DNA of 64,000 nucleotides from Crotalaria pallida. Lineage: Eukaryota; Streptophyta; Magnoliopsida; Fabales; Fabaceae. Both the position numbers and the translations under genes were made by a program. Positions 35,148 to 48,100 of this stretch are shown in pieces (position 1 is the stretch's first letter; every line of letters starts with the position of its first letter). A model generated the notes under the pieces. The model saw nothing but the letters and a program-made list of their open reading frames with translations. It was not told the origin of the DNA and made no database searches. The DNA is taken from contig CM075652.1 in assembly GCA_037953625.1 (NCBI GenBank), positions 10,622,501-10,686,500 on the forward strand, written 5' to 3'.

Positions 35148-35497
35148 TTCGGTTGACTTTGTGTTGACTTTGTGTTTTATGACTTTATGTTTTATGACTT
35201 TGTGTTTTATAGTTTACTTTGTGTTAATTTTATTTATTTGAATATCCTTTTTTAAAATTAATGTTTGGAAAAAAAATAAATTTAATAATTTATGTATAGT
35301 ATTATATGAAATTACGAAATTAACCCAAGTAAACCCTAAACCAATATGCCCCTTTCTTCCCATATGACAAAAATACCCTTTAACCACCAAAATTACCAAA
35401 ATACCCCTACGGTCCCAAATTTAGGTTGTCACCTTCACATTCCAAAATATCTTTTAACTGAAATCAAAAATCTCATTAAAATAAAAATTAAAAAAAA
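35148..35497. other. Gap between convergent MULE genes, right arm
   Basis: Mirror of 29075-29427: short TGTGTTTTATGACTT repeats after the PMD stop, then AT-rich and C-run DNA up to the transposase stop. No gene. Confidence 0.5.
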
Positions 35498-38488
35498 TCA
35501 ATCAACATTATGTACAACGCGGTCCCCTTTCGGAGGAGGTATTAAATCTCTAAATAATGCAATGCGATCAAAAAATATGGTACCCCAAGGAGTTGCACAT
35601 TCGTTATGAAAATGTTTCCAAGGCGGATGAATAGATGGTAATGGTGACCCTTCCTTCAAGAAAATTTGAACCCAATGATTTGGCTTAACTTTAGGGTCCA
35701 ACGAACAGCCCATATGGACATTCCCGATTACCCAAAGTTTTGGATGCATGGGAGGTGCTTTAGTGTACGGTAAATACGTTAAACAAGCTCCCATATGACG
35801 AGACATCGATACAAGAACCACATTGTACCTATTACCATGCATCAAGTTAGTATACGGTATAAATGTAAAACAATCTCACATATCATGATACAATGGAAAA
35901 AATATCCATAATATACCTGTTAGCAATGACATGCCCCAATGCGGGAAGAATCAACCATTTATCTTCAAGAACACAGCCAATGTTGCCCACGTGTAGTGAT
36001 CTGAGCCCAAAGTCATAATCATCCTTCCCAATCATCTGGATGTACATCTCCTTGTGTTGCTTGATCTCACGTATAAGATCATTCCGGATAAGCATATAAG
36101 ATTCCTCAGACTGATACTCATACAAGCTAATTGATCGAAAACCACAATTTCCATCTGATATCACATCAACAATTTTATCGATATATTGTTGCATGCAAGA
36201 GGGAAATTGTTGTAAGTATGGAGATATCACATTAGCTTGTTGAGAGTTACTTTTGGAGGATTGTTGAGAGTTTTGTTGAGAAGCTTTTGGAGAATTTTTG
36301 GAGGATTTTTGAGAGCTTTGTTGGGAAGCTTTTGGAGGATTTTTGGGTGATTTTTGATTGCTTTGTTGGGAAGCTTCTGGAGGATTTTTGGGGGATTTTT
36401 GAGAGCTTTGTTGGGAAGCTTTTTGTGAAGCCTTTTTTGATTCTTTCTCGGCATATTCCCATCCCGATGGATCACGCTTTGTTGATCTCTCATGATCACT
36501 TGTACGCACTTTTGTCTTTGCTTTTTTGTTCGGTGGCAACAATGAGGTAGTTGCTGGATCCACAAGCTAAACAAAACAAAATCAACTGTCAACATTAAGA
36601 AAATTAATAATATTAAAAAAATGTTAAAATCAAAAATTGGTAATAATATAAATTGTTAACCTCTCGAAACTTGTCCGTCAAAATCTTTTTTCCTACATCA
36701 TTGGTACCATTAAATACTCGCCAAAACTCCTCGATCAAAGGAGTTGGGTCAATGTGTACCTCTTCTTTCTTCTCTTTATTGTTGACTGTCAGAATTTTCC
36801 AATGATCATGAATTGCCGTCAAAGGAATAGGTTGACCACTTTTCCTGTATCCATCAACCTCGCATGCAATGGTAAGCCATGTGTGATTCTCAGCTTGCAA
36901 TCACAATTTCCACCCTCATCAAACTTCTTCATCCTGGTGAAAATAATGGCCAATGCTTCCCTTGACACATAATAATGCAAATTCCGGAACAACGGAATAT
37001 TCACCCTGTGCTCCAATCTTGTGAGGCTTTTCTGAAAAGAATCAATAATGAGAGTATGCTGACATACCAACATCTTTTGCATAGCTGTTAAACACGTGCA
37101 TAAATCTCCGTTGCTGGTTGACAATAATCTCTTCAACGTCGAGTGAGCACCTTCCACCCTAAAAATGATGGAATTTAAATGTATTATAATATGTAAAGAA
37201 ACATGCCAAATTAATACAATAATCCAAATGAAGAAAAAAAAACTTACCGGTTTGTTGTAGTATTACCAAGATGCATATGCTTACTTGTCCATGCATCAAC
37301 AAATTTTTCCTTATGGTAGTTCAAGTAAGTATCATCCACATAATTAAGTAGACCAATCGCCTTCCAAGACAGATTCTTAAATCGAGTGTATGAAGCTTCA
37401 TAGTCATCCTCATCCTTGGAATGAACTACCTTGGTCCAAACGTTCTCAAGTAACGACACATCAGCGTCATTACGAACATGTTTCCTAATACGTGCTGTCA
37501 CGTTCTTCTTAATGTGAAATTGACACAACAAATGCGCCGAAGTTGGAAAAACGGTCTGGATTGCTCTCACCATTGCACTTTCAAAATCAGAGACAATGAC
37601 CTTGGGCATGACATCATCATCTTTCAACAATCTCTTCACTTGTTGAAATGCCCATAAGAAGCTTGGATACTTCTCCGCCTCCATGTAAGAAAATGCAATA
37701 GTAAATGACTTCTCGGTAGATGTTTGTTCAACCACCTCAAGCAAAGGCCATTTGTATGTGTTAGTCTTGTAGGTGTTGTCTACGATGAGCACAATGTTAA
37801 ACAAATTAAAAAGAGTAACAGATTTTGGATTAGCCCAAAAAATTTGCTTCACAATATCCGTGGAATCGTCCTTTCTGTACCAGGTGTCATACCCATCATC
37901 CCTCAAAGTCTTCAAAAGATGCTGCATCTGTGTTCTCGGACGTCTGACCTCTCTTCTCCATTTACTGAGGATGTTGTAAATTTGCATCAAAGTGGTGCAA
38001 TTATTTGGGTTTTCCTCCTTCAATGTCGCCAATATTTGTCTCGGCTTCACTCCATTCTTCGCCATAGTGATGATCTTTTCATGCTCTTCAGGCGTAGGTC
38101 TTTCGGGGAATGAGTGTCCGATGAATGAGTCACACTTATCGTGGTTATGGAACCCACAAGATACTCTTACCTTCCACGCTCCGATTGACGAATATGGTCT
38201 ACCATGAACCTTGAATGGACAATTCCTCTTCTTGGTGCCAGAGACATACTTGAACTCCTTCTCTTTTGGTTTGTATATGCCAAACCTTTCACAACAAAGT
38301 GTAATCCTTTGCTTCTGCACGATTTTTCCTCTATTAGACCTAAGGATCCTTAGAACATGTCCCTGTGAATATGCAACTTCACGAACCCATTTCACCATAG
38401 CTTCACAATCGGGGAAAATCATGCCCGTCTCAAACGCACTAGTAAAATCCGGATATTGGACCTTTTCATCATGGTTGTTGTCTTGCAT
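35498..38488 (-). pseudogene. MULE transposase fused to OTU-type cysteine protease (right arm)
   Basis: Exons on minus are 38488-37248, 37158-36661, 36566-35917 and 35828-35498, the same structure as the left-arm gene. Exon 1 is predicted to give the identical 413-residue N-terminal portion, with the DNA-binding finger and two catalytic Asp residues. Exon 3 is fully open here, including the Ser/Lys/Gln/Pro linker (several near-copies of NPPKASQQSSQKS) and the OTU catalytic block SDGNCGFRSIS. The lesion is a 1-bp deletion in exon 2 at the SWIM-like finger (near 36868), which would shift the frame before the OTU part. The left copy is open there, so the two arms have complementary damage. The exon-1 product (DDE core) could still be made alone. 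Confidence 0.85.
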
Positions 38489-39830
38489 GATTAAGCTGCA
38501 AACACAAATAAAAGTTAATATGGATAAAAAAAACTAATAAAATTAACAAAATCAAAATATTTATAAAAATTATAAAATAATAATAATAAAATAAAATAAA
38601 ATAAAAAAATATACCTAAAATCAAAATAAAAAGTTAAAATTAAATAACAATAAAATAAAATAAAAATATTAAAATAAATAAAAAAAATAAAATATATAAA
38701 AAAAATTACCCAAAGTTATAATCCTCTTCCTATTCCTTTTTCAAATCAAAATTATAATCCTCTTAATCTTTCCTGATATCAATATCATAACATAAACAAA
38801 TTCAAATCTCCTATATATATGTGGATGGATGCATTCAAATATATCATAATATGGATGGATGCATTGAAATTAATTTAAAGTTTTTGAATCCTAAAACGTA
38901 GCGTCTTGATATTTTTATAGATAATATTAATATAAAATATATAATAACAGATAATTTTATAAATAATAAAATAAAAAATATAACTAAAATCAAAATAAAA
39001 TTAAATAAAAATTTAAAATTAAATAATAATAAAATAAAATAACATAATTAAAAAAATATATAAAAAAAATTACCCAAAGTTATAATCCTTTTCCTACTCC
39101 TTTTTCAAATCAACATTATAATCCTCTTAATTTTTCCTCATATCAATATCATAACATAAACAAATTCAAATCTAAAAAGTAGCGTCTTGATTTTTTTATA
39201 GATAATATTAATATAAAATATATAATAACATATATTTTTATAAATAATATTAATATCAAATATATAATAACAAAAATTTTATTTAATTTTAAATAATTAA
39301 TTAAAAATATTAACTCGCTGAGGGTGAAGCGAGAAAAAAAAAACATAATCTCGCTGACCCCCCAGCGAGGGTTATAAAATTTTGATTTTATAACACTCGC
39401 TGTGGGGTCAGCGAGATTATGTTTTTTTGGCTCGCTTTCCCCTGCAACGATGAAAAAAAATAGCATTTGTATTGTTTGCTTAATGTTAACCACTTCAAAC
39501 ACATACTGAACAAAGAAAAAACATAAAGAATCAAGTTTATGATCATAGAATTACCTTAATGAATGTTTATGAATTGCTTGCAATTGAAGAAAGATGGAGG
39601 AAAGAAGAAGTTTTGGGTTGACGAAGGTTGGAAGAGGTTGCTGGAGAGTTAACGTGAATAAGAAGAAAAGAAGGAAGAAGAAAAAATAGGTTTCTATTTA
39701 ATAAGAGAAAAAGGGGTATTTTGGGTAGTTTATTTTATAGTAAGGCTAATAAGGTATTAAAAGAAAAAATAGGGTTAACTAATTAAAGTGGTGTGTCAAA
39801 AAACTAATTTCCTTAGAGTTTAGTTATGAG
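38489..39830 (-). promoter_or_regulatory. MULE 5' region, right arm
   Basis: Mirror of 24691-26081: AT-rich DNA with two subterminal units (about 38700-38770 and 39060-39135), the foldback at 39343-39421, and an AG-rich stretch at 39590-39720 that is a CT-rich leader on minus. Intron borders are placed as in the left arm. A minus-strand open frame of 117 codons here spans the foldback and is not credible as a gene. Confidence 0.4.
39343..39421. repeat. CTCGCTG/CAGCGAG foldback, short form
   Basis: About 79 bp with outer arms ACATAATCTCGCTGACCCC and its inverse, and one inner ATTTTATAAC-type hairpin. The left-arm copy has an additional ~46-bp unit, so copy number changed in one arm after the duplication. 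Confidence 0.8.
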
Positions 39831-39839
39831 TTTTAGATT

Positions 39840-40603
39840 GGAAATTGTTTTTCGGCCCCATTACCGATTTTTTGGCCCCCATTTCAAATTTTCATGGACC
39901 AAAATACCCTTAAGCGTGTTAACATTTTCGGTTCTATGAAATCGGGAAAGTATTTTCTGTTTTACAGAACCGGAATCAATTTAAACATTATTCCGGTTTT
40001 GCTAAACCGAAAATTGGATTCCGGTTACACCTTCGATTATGTGAAACCGGAAAATAAATTCTGGTAGTAGGGAACCGGAAGAATTCCCGTAGTATGGAAC
40101 CGGAAGAATTCCGGTAGTAGGAACCGTACTTCTGCTTATAGTCTTATACCTTTCCTGGACCACTTGAAAGCTACACCTGCAATCAAAATTGTACCTCCAC
40201 AGAGCAGCAAGTATATAGCACCATGTGTGATAAAAGGGCACCTATTGATCTCTATTATCTGCTCATTGAGAATTCTTCTAAGAGACCATAAGCTTGGAAA
40301 ACATAAGAAAAAAGAAAGCGAGGTGTCTGCTGTAGTAGACTACTAGTACCGGAAATCAATTATATTTTTCTGGTTTTGTAGTACCGGAAATCATTATATA
40401 TTTCTGGTACTACAAAGTCGGAATCCAATTTTCGGTTCAACAAAATCGGAATAATGTTTAAATTGATTCCGGTTCAGTAAAACCGGAAACACTTTTTCGG
40501 TTTTATAAAACCGGAAATGTTAACATGCTTAAGGGTATTTTGGTCCATAAAAATTTGAAATGGGGGCCAAAAAGTCGATAATGGGGGCCGAAAAACAATT
40601 TCC
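39840..40603. mobile_element. Non-autonomous MULE, right-arm copy with intact ends
   Basis: Starts GGAAATTGTTTTTCGGCCCC and ends with the inverse (CGAAAAACAATTTCC). The flanking 9-bp duplication TTTTAGATT is at 39831-39839 and 40604-40612. It is 764 bp long, with an extra 24-bp CCGGAAGAATTCCGGTAG-type unit (near 40090) compared with the left arm. It carries about ten short hairpins with TTCCGGTTT or AAACCGGAA arms. A non-repetitive middle (about 40130-40340) has a 60-codon open frame of unknown origin, perhaps a captured exon. Confidence 0.88.
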
Positions 40604-40612
40604 TTTTAGATT

Positions 40613-41942
40613 TTCCACCCTACATACTATTCCCACATCCCATTTTTATAATAAAATAACAAAAATACCTTTATCAATTTTCAACACGAAATTTTCGGAT
40701 TTTTTTCTGCAGTGTTTTTCCGAAAGGTACCTCTCAGAATTTTTTTTCGACGGTTACCTCTCGAAATTTTAAAAATTCAGAAACTTTTGATCATCCGTTA
40801 CTTATCACATTGATCTATAAATAGTAATAGATTTTTACATGACAAAAATAAACTTGAACTTTGAAAATCTGCACAAAAATAGTAGCCTTGCATATTTCAC
40901 TATTGCTCGGTACAATACCAAATAATTCGTTTTTTAGCATACCTAATGAGTTAGGGGAGGTTCTACAATGCTCACTAATGAGTTTAAATTTGATGTTGGT
41001 GCGGTAAATTAAGGCAGTAAAAAGTAAATTAAGAACACGGTAAAAAATTTTTTTACCTCACTATACCTACAAAACTGGTACATGGAAATTGCAAACAGGC
41101 CCCTCTTCATTTCAGCATCCACATGAATGAAAGTTTAATTTAGATCTGGCAAACAAGCCAGTCTTCATTTCAGCATCCACATTCTTCTTCTTCTTCATCG
41201 TAGGTAACCCCAATTCGTGGAGCTTCTTGTTCAGTGTTCGTGGTTCTTCGTCATGTTTGTGGTTCTCCTTCGTGCTATTCCCTCATCGTGCTTCTCCCAC
41301 GACTGTCGTCGTTGTTGCAGAAACACAGATCTGGATCTGATGTCCTCTTCTTCCGTGATGTAGTTGCGATTCGAGCTTCGTTCGCGATTTTTGCTTCGCT
41401 CCCGAGCCGTGTTGTGGTGTTGATTGGAGCTTCCTTTGAGCTACTGATTTTCGTGTGCTGATTCGGTCCCTCTTTTTTATCCATTACAGCTACATATTCG
41501 TCCCTCTCTCCATTCGTCACAGTCAACCATGCAATCCAGTTTCGGGTTTGTTAATTTTCGTTTCTGAAGCTTCAATTTTTATCATAGGTTAATTTGAGTT
41601 TTATGGGTGTTGTTCGTCATAATTGGCCTCATCGGCCTTGCCGACCATTCTGTTATATCACCACCCATATTCTCAGTCCCTTTCATTGTCATACTTCTAT
41701 TTTTTTTTGTGGTTTTATATTTTTGGGTTTTAATTTTTACATTATAATTTTTGGAGTGACATGCTTATTTATTTTAAATTTTAATTTATTATTAAGGTGT
41801 TAGTTAAGCGATTCGCACCTAGGAATTTATGTAAGAATTCATAAAAATATGCCATTTGGAACAAGATATATGTATGTCTAGTGATAGTGATAGTTTGATT
41901 TGGTAATGCTTCTTATTATTTTGGCCAATGATTAAATTGATC
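40613..41942. other. Unassigned spacer, right arm
   Basis: Mirror of 22609-23937. A CTTCTTCTTCTTCATCG stretch with GTAGGTAACC (near 41190-41215) may be a leader with a splice donor on plus, leading toward the chimeric exon at 42367. Open frames of 69-83 codons on either strand are not conserved in type and are not called. Confidence 0.35.
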
Positions 41943-42039
41943 GAAATAGACAAACATAGGATTTCCCCCTCCCCAGGTCATGGTTTCTAGTCCCAGACCT
42001 CCCATGTAAACCAAAAAAAAAAAGAAATAGACAAACATA
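41943..42039 (+). mobile_element. SINE-like retroposon, right-arm copy
   Basis: GAAATAGACAAACATA at 41943-41958 and 42024-42039 brackets 65 bp ending in a run of A. It is the mirror of 22511-22608 with one base fewer. Confidence 0.75.
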
Positions 42040-42366
42040 TGTCTGAATTGTGTTTCTTATGTTGACACATCTAATCTGGCGTATGAGGCCAAGAACACAA
42101 CAATGTATTTAGATTTCATTATAATGATTTGTTTATTTTTTTTTTCACGTTCATATTTTTTTAAAGTTAATTTTACCATGCTCTTTAGGTTAACATGAAA
42201 TTAGTTCTTTGTATTTTATTAGTTGAAATCAAAGGTTTTCTCGTTTTGCTTGTTGTCTTTGAAATCTTGTTTTTACCTCTGCTTTACGATTCGTTTTGTC
42301 CAGATTTCTTGGCTTTTACTGCGGAAGAAAAGAAATTTCCTCTTCGTGGTTATTGCATTCAGAAAT

Positions 42367-42470
42367 ATGGAATTTAAGGTCGATGATAACAATAAAGCAG
42401 CTTCCAAAGCTAATGACATTACTTCTTCCGACGAGAGTAGTGGAGAATTGACTGAGGATTATTTGGATCA
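42367..42470 (+). pseudogene. Unknown acidic exon upstream of AMT fragment
   Basis: The ATG at 42367 begins MEFKVDDNNKAASKAN and runs to ELTEDYLDQ. The next bases, CAGGTGTT, could be a splice donor (CAG/GT) or the junction with the transporter piece, which continues in another frame. The family is not recognised. Upstream T-rich sequence ending TTCAGAAAT could include an intron acceptor. Confidence 0.4.
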
Positions 42471-42590
42471 GGTGTTATTGATTTTGCTGGCTCCGGTGTG
42501 GTGCATTTGGTTGGTGTGGTTGCTGGTTTCTGGGGTGCTTTTATCGAAGGCCTGCGTATCGGTAGGTTTGATCACGAAGGCAGAGCCGTT
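42471..42590 (+). pseudogene. Ammonium transporter (AMT1-type) exon fragment, right arm
   Basis: Forty codons: GVIDFAGSGVVHLVG, then VVAGFWGAFIEGLRIGRF and DHEGRAV. The match is to the conserved AMT1 pore segment between two membrane helices. It ends one base before an LTR that starts TGACACCCTCG at 42592, so the retrotransposon sits against the exon. The rest of the transporter (about 450 more residues in AMT1 proteins) is absent from the window. Confidence 0.78.
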
Positions 42591-42591
42591 G

Positions 42592-43199
42592 TGACACCCT
42601 CGTTTTATATCTTGAAAATAATTAATATTTCCAAATATAGAATACTTGCTATCAAAAGTTGGGACTAGAAAATTTTTCCCTTTTTAATGTTTACTTGCTC
42701 AATTATAAAAGCCTTTTTCATTGACGAATAATTTGAATTCGGCTTAATATTATCTTAATTACGAAAAGGCTCTCGAGACAATATCTTTTAAACATAATGA
42801 AACATATTCGTAACTCTTCTTAAAAACATATTATTTGTCTCTTGAGTTTAATCGAACGTATAGAATAGAAGCTTATTGCCGAATCCTTTTGAATCAAAAT
42901 GAGAGTATGCGGAAGTAAAAGTAATACTTGTGGGGCACTGCTGAGGTAAATAAAAACATCATATATATATATATATCATGATAAAAACCCCACCAGTATC
43001 ATCAGTAGCAAGTAGCAAAAGTCGAGATAGCAAGTTTTGATGAAACATATACAAACCAGCTGCTTAAAATAAACCTCACTCTAAGACCTTTCAAAATATA
43101 TAGAATATATCACAATATCAAAATAGAAGTCCTAGAGCAGGTCATCCATGTCCTCAGCCGCTCCTCTGATCCTCTGCAGCTCTATCCCTAGACCTAGGA
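42592..43199 (+). repeat. Gypsy LTR fragment, right arm
   Basis: Mirror of 21331-21961. It starts TGACACCCTCG and includes an AT microsatellite (about 42961-42978). It ends where the next element's interior remnant and polypurine tract begin. Confidence 0.55.
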
Positions 43200-43229
43200 T
43201 TCAAAACATCTATACTAAGTTTGGGGGAG

Positions 43230-44524
43230 TGATTTGGGTCCAATATATAGTGATTTGAATATGATTTAGACTCCCTTTTACTATGTGTTTAGCTTGTTTC
43301 TCAAGTATATTGTAGGACTTTTTGTTAATTCTTAGAAATAGTTCTTAGTTTTGAACCCTTTGAACGTTTTGATCCTTTTTGGGTATGTTTCAGGTACTTA
43401 TGGAGCTTAAATGAGAAATATATTGATGGACTTGGATAGAGGATGAAAAGAGCTTCGAAACGGTCCAAGAACGGAGTAAAACGGAGTCCGGAGCAGTCCG
43501 TAGCGCCCAAAACAGTCCGGGACGCGCGTGCTGAAATTTTGCTGTACAGAGTGTGCGCGGGTGGGGCGCGACCGGGTTGCGCCTGGGGCGCACGAACTCT
43601 GCACAGACCCGAAACAGGCCCGTTTTGATGCAGTTTGATGGGGATTCAATTGGGACTCAATGAGGGTTTGTTTTAGGCATTAAATACTAGGTTTTTCAGC
43701 AGTTTATGGAAGCTTTTAGAGAGAGGGAGATTACATAGTTTAGAGAGAGGTTTAGAAGAGGAGGAGATCCAAGGATTGAGAGATCAAGACTTCTCCATGG
43801 TAATCATGTATTATCCTTCTATTTCTTCTCTTGTTCTTCAATGTTTATCATGTAACTAAAACCCTTTGTTAGGAATTGGTGGATTTGTATGGATTAATTT
43901 ATGTAGTTATTGAATTAATGTTTTTCCGGTTCTAAATCATGTGTTTGATTGTGATTTAATTGTTATGCATGAATCTGGCCAATTTATGTTTTGGATTTCT
44001 AATCCCCAAATTGAGAGGTTTAGGGTTTAGATAGGCCTTTCCAATCAAACAATATAATTATTCCAGGGGTAGAGATGCAATTGGGTAATTATATAACTTT
44101 ATTTAAATCCATTATTCTTAATTATTATTCAATGAATTAATTACTTGAGAGATTGAGGGTTATGAAATTGAATAAGAAAAGGTAACTAAATATGAGAGAT
44201 CTGATAGTTACTAAATTAGGGATTTGTTCATGATTTAGGGGAAAACAATAATTCATAATTAGATAAACAAACATACATTGAAACCACGTTCCTAACAATC
44301 CATCTCTACCTGCTCACAACTTCTTTTAATTTTCAGCATTTAATTAGTTTTAGTTTTTAATCTCAAATTTATTTTAATCAAATCTGAATTTTCATTATAG
44401 GATTTACTTTTAGTTGCATTAAGGTAAAAGTAGATTGAACATTCTCACAAACTCCCTGTGGGACGACATCTGGTCTTCCTGAGACTATATTACACGTTCA
44501 CCCAGTACACTTGCTGGCACATCA
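43230..44524 (+). repeat. LTR of unidentified gypsy-like element, right arm
   Basis: Begins TGATTTGGG just after the purine tract GTTTGGGGGAG (43219-43229) and ends GGCACATCA, 1295 bp. Here the tract and LTR are on plus, so this is a 3' LTR whose interior has been lost. Mirror of 20034-21319. Confidence 0.55.
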
Positions 44525-45119
44525 ACAGAGTGCGTGAAAAATGAAGAAAAACACGCTGCAACTGCATAAGAACTGCTCGATATACTCGAGTGTTTTAGAA
44601 AACACTCGAGTGTTCTAAGTAAAATAACTTGGGTATTCAGGAAAGGACTCGAGTATTTTGCCTAGTCCGAGAGTTTCAATTTTCAGGTTTTGAAATTTAC
44701 TCGAGTGGACTGAAAATTACTCGAGTGATTTGGATTACCTGAAACCATGCAAATTTGAAAAACACGAAGTACTCGAGTACAGGTTAAATGACTCGAGTAA
44801 ATTAAAAATTACTCGAGTAAAATTGAAAAGACGCGAGTAAATTCGTCAGACATGCTCAAAAACTTTTTCAATTTTTGCTGAATTAAATTTGAATTTAAAA
44901 GACTCGAGTGAAATAGAAAGTACTCGAGTGTTTTAGCAGAAAATCAATTTTGAACACATTTTTGAACACTTTTGCACAAATCCAACACATTGAACATCAA
45001 CACAAACTTGGAATCAAAATCATATATTTCACAACATCTCAAGGTCCAATTGTTCATCAAGCATCAATGCACATTTAATTAGAAATACTTGGTGATTTTT
45101 CAACAAAAACACAAATCAA
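44525..45119 (-). repeat. Copia 3' region with ACTCGAGT words, right arm
   Basis: Mirror of 19441-20033: about ten ACTCGAGT-type words between 44582 and 44935 downstream (on minus) of the pol stop. Confidence 0.75.
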
Positions 45120-48100
45120 TTAGCTAATGCTTGACTCATCTAAAATTCCAAGTTCCCTTCTTATGTGATAGAAGGTATCTCTTGGCAATGGTTTAGTAAA
45201 AATATCGGCTAATTGATTTGATGTGCTAACAAATTCAATAGTACAATCACCTTTTTGCACATGATCTCTAAGAAAATGGTGTCTAATTTCAATATGTTTG
45301 GTTCTTGAATGATAAACCGGATTCTTAGTTAAGTTTATGGCACTCGTATTATCGCATTTAATAGGAATACTTTCTAAATTTAAACCAAAATCCGATAGTT
45401 GTTGTTTCATCCATAATAGTTGAGCACAACAACTTTCGGCGGCGATATATTCCGCTTCGGCGGTAGAAAGAGCAACACAAGCTTGCTTTTTAGAAAACCA
45501 TGACACTAATGAACTTCCCAATAAATGACAAGTGCCACTAGTGCTTTTACGATCAAGCTTGCATCCCGCAAAGTCAGAATCCGAGTAACCAACTAAACTA
45601 GGATTAGCATCACAAGGATACCATAATCCGGTATTTATTGATCCTTTAAGATATTTAAATATATGCTTAACCGCGGATAGGTGTGATTCTTTTGGATTAG
45701 CTTGAAATCGAGCGCACATGCATACACTAAACATAATATCCGGTCTAGATGCAGTGAGATATAGGAGACTACCTATCATGCCCCTATATTTACTAACATC
45801 AACCGGGGTACCTTGTTCATCCTTGTCTAGGTAGCATGATGTGCTCATTGGAGTGTAGGCTTCTTTGCATTTGTCCAATCCGAACTTTTCAAGGAGCTCT
45901 TTGCAATTTTCCCTTGATGTACAAATGTCCCCTCCTTGACTTGCTTTATTTGTAGGCCTAGGAAGAACTTGAGCTCTCCCATCATTGACATTTCAAATTC
46001 CTTTTTCATTAAATTAGAAAACTTTCTACAAAGAGACACATTAGTAACACCGAATATGATATCATCAACATAGATTTGTACTAACAATATGTCATCTTTG
46101 GTTTTGTAAATGAATAGTGTATTATCAACCTTCCCTCTTTGAAACTCATTTTCTAATAGAAAGGAACTCAATCGATCATACCAAGCTCTAGGAGCTTGTT
46201 TCAATCCATAGAGTGCCTTTTTCAATTTATAAACATGGTTTGGAAATTCACTATTTTCAAAACCGGGGGGTTGGTTGTTTGACATACACTTCTTCATTTA
46301 TAAACCCATTCAAGAAAGCACTTTTAACATCCATTTGATATAAAGTGAATTTCATGATTGATGCAAAAGCAAGTAAAATTCGGATAGCTTCAAGACGTGC
46401 AACCGGAGCAAAGGTCTCATCATAATCGATACCTTCCTCTTGGTTGTACCCTTGAGCTACTAGTCTAGCTTTGTTTCTTATAATCAACCCGGATTCATCA
46501 AGTTTGTTTCTATAAATCTATTTAGTGCCAATTATGGTATGATCATCGGGTTTAGGGACTAGTTCCCAAACTTCATTTCTTGAAAATTGGTTCAATTCTT
46601 CTTGCATAGCAAGAACCCAATGTTCATCCTCAATGGCCTTTTTAATTGAATTGGGTTCAATTTGAGAAACAAAGGAGACATAGTTGCAAATGTTTTGAAT
46701 GGACCTACGAGTTAGTACTCCCTTTGACATATCTCCTATGACATTGTCTATAGGATGAGCCTTGACCGATTTCCAAGTTGGAGGAAGTTCTTGTTTCACA
46801 TCTCCTTCATCACTCTTTGAATTTCCTCTCTCTTTTTCTTCTTTTGAAAAATCAATGCCATCTTCACTAGCATCACATAAAACACTATCTTCTTTCGAAT
46901 ACTCATTAAAAACAACATGAATTGATTCTTCAATAGTCAAAGTTCTTTTGTTGTAAATTCTATAAGCTTTACTATGAGAAGAATAGCCTAAAAATATGCC
47001 TTCATCGGATTTGGAATCAAACTTGCCAAGGTTTTCTTTTCCAGTGTTTAAAACAAAAACTTTGCATCCGAAGACATGAAAATGAGATATGTTTGGCTTT
47101 CTTCCCTTGTAAAGTTCATAGGGGGTTTTATCCAAAGAGGGCCTTATCAAAATACGATTTAAAACATAGCAAGCCATATTGACGGCATCGGCTCAAAAAT
47201 ATTGAGGTACTTGAGAATCATTTAACATGATTCTTACAAGTTCCTCTAGCACCCTATTTTTCCCCTCTACCACTCCATTTTGTTATGGAGTTCTTGGTGT
47301 GGAGAATTGGTGCTCAATACCATTTTTAGCACAAAACCTATCAAATTTGTGGTTTTCAAATTCACCTCCATGATCGGTGCGAATAATAATTACTTTTTGA
47401 TTTACTTGGTTTTGCAAAAGTTTGACATGATGTTTAAAAGATTTGTAGGTCTCACTCTTTGTTGTTAAAAATAAAGTCCAAGTAAACCTAGAGAAGTCAT
47501 CAACAATCACCAATGCATAATAGTTTCCACCAAAGCTTTTTACTTGTGATGGTCCAAACAAGTTCATATTAAGCATTTCTAATGGCCTTGAAGTGGACAT
47601 CATCATTTTTGATCCAAAGGTGTTTTTAGTTTGTTTACATTTCTTGCATGGAGAACAAACACCTTCAATAGAAAAATTTAGCTTTGGTAAACCAACTACT
47701 AGATCTTTAGATTGTATTTTCTTCAATTGGTTTACATTTATGTGAGCGGTCCTACGATGCCATAACCAAGTGTCACTTTCTTTGCTCACTAAACAAGTAG
47801 AGACCAAAGAAGTAACTTTTTTCAAATCAACTAAGTAAGTATTATTTGACCTTTTACCAACAAATTTGATGGATTCATCTTTGTCACTTTTAATGAGGCA
47901 ATGAGTAGAGGTAAATAATACATGATTACCAACATCACATAATTGACTTATGCTCAAGAGATTGTGTTCCAACCCTTGAACATAAAGCACATTATCAATA
48001 ATCAAGTTTGAAGAGTTTCCGATTTTACCAATACCAAGGATTTTGCCTTTGTTGTTGTCCCCATAAGTGACATAACCCTTTTCCTTTGGAGTAAGCTCAA

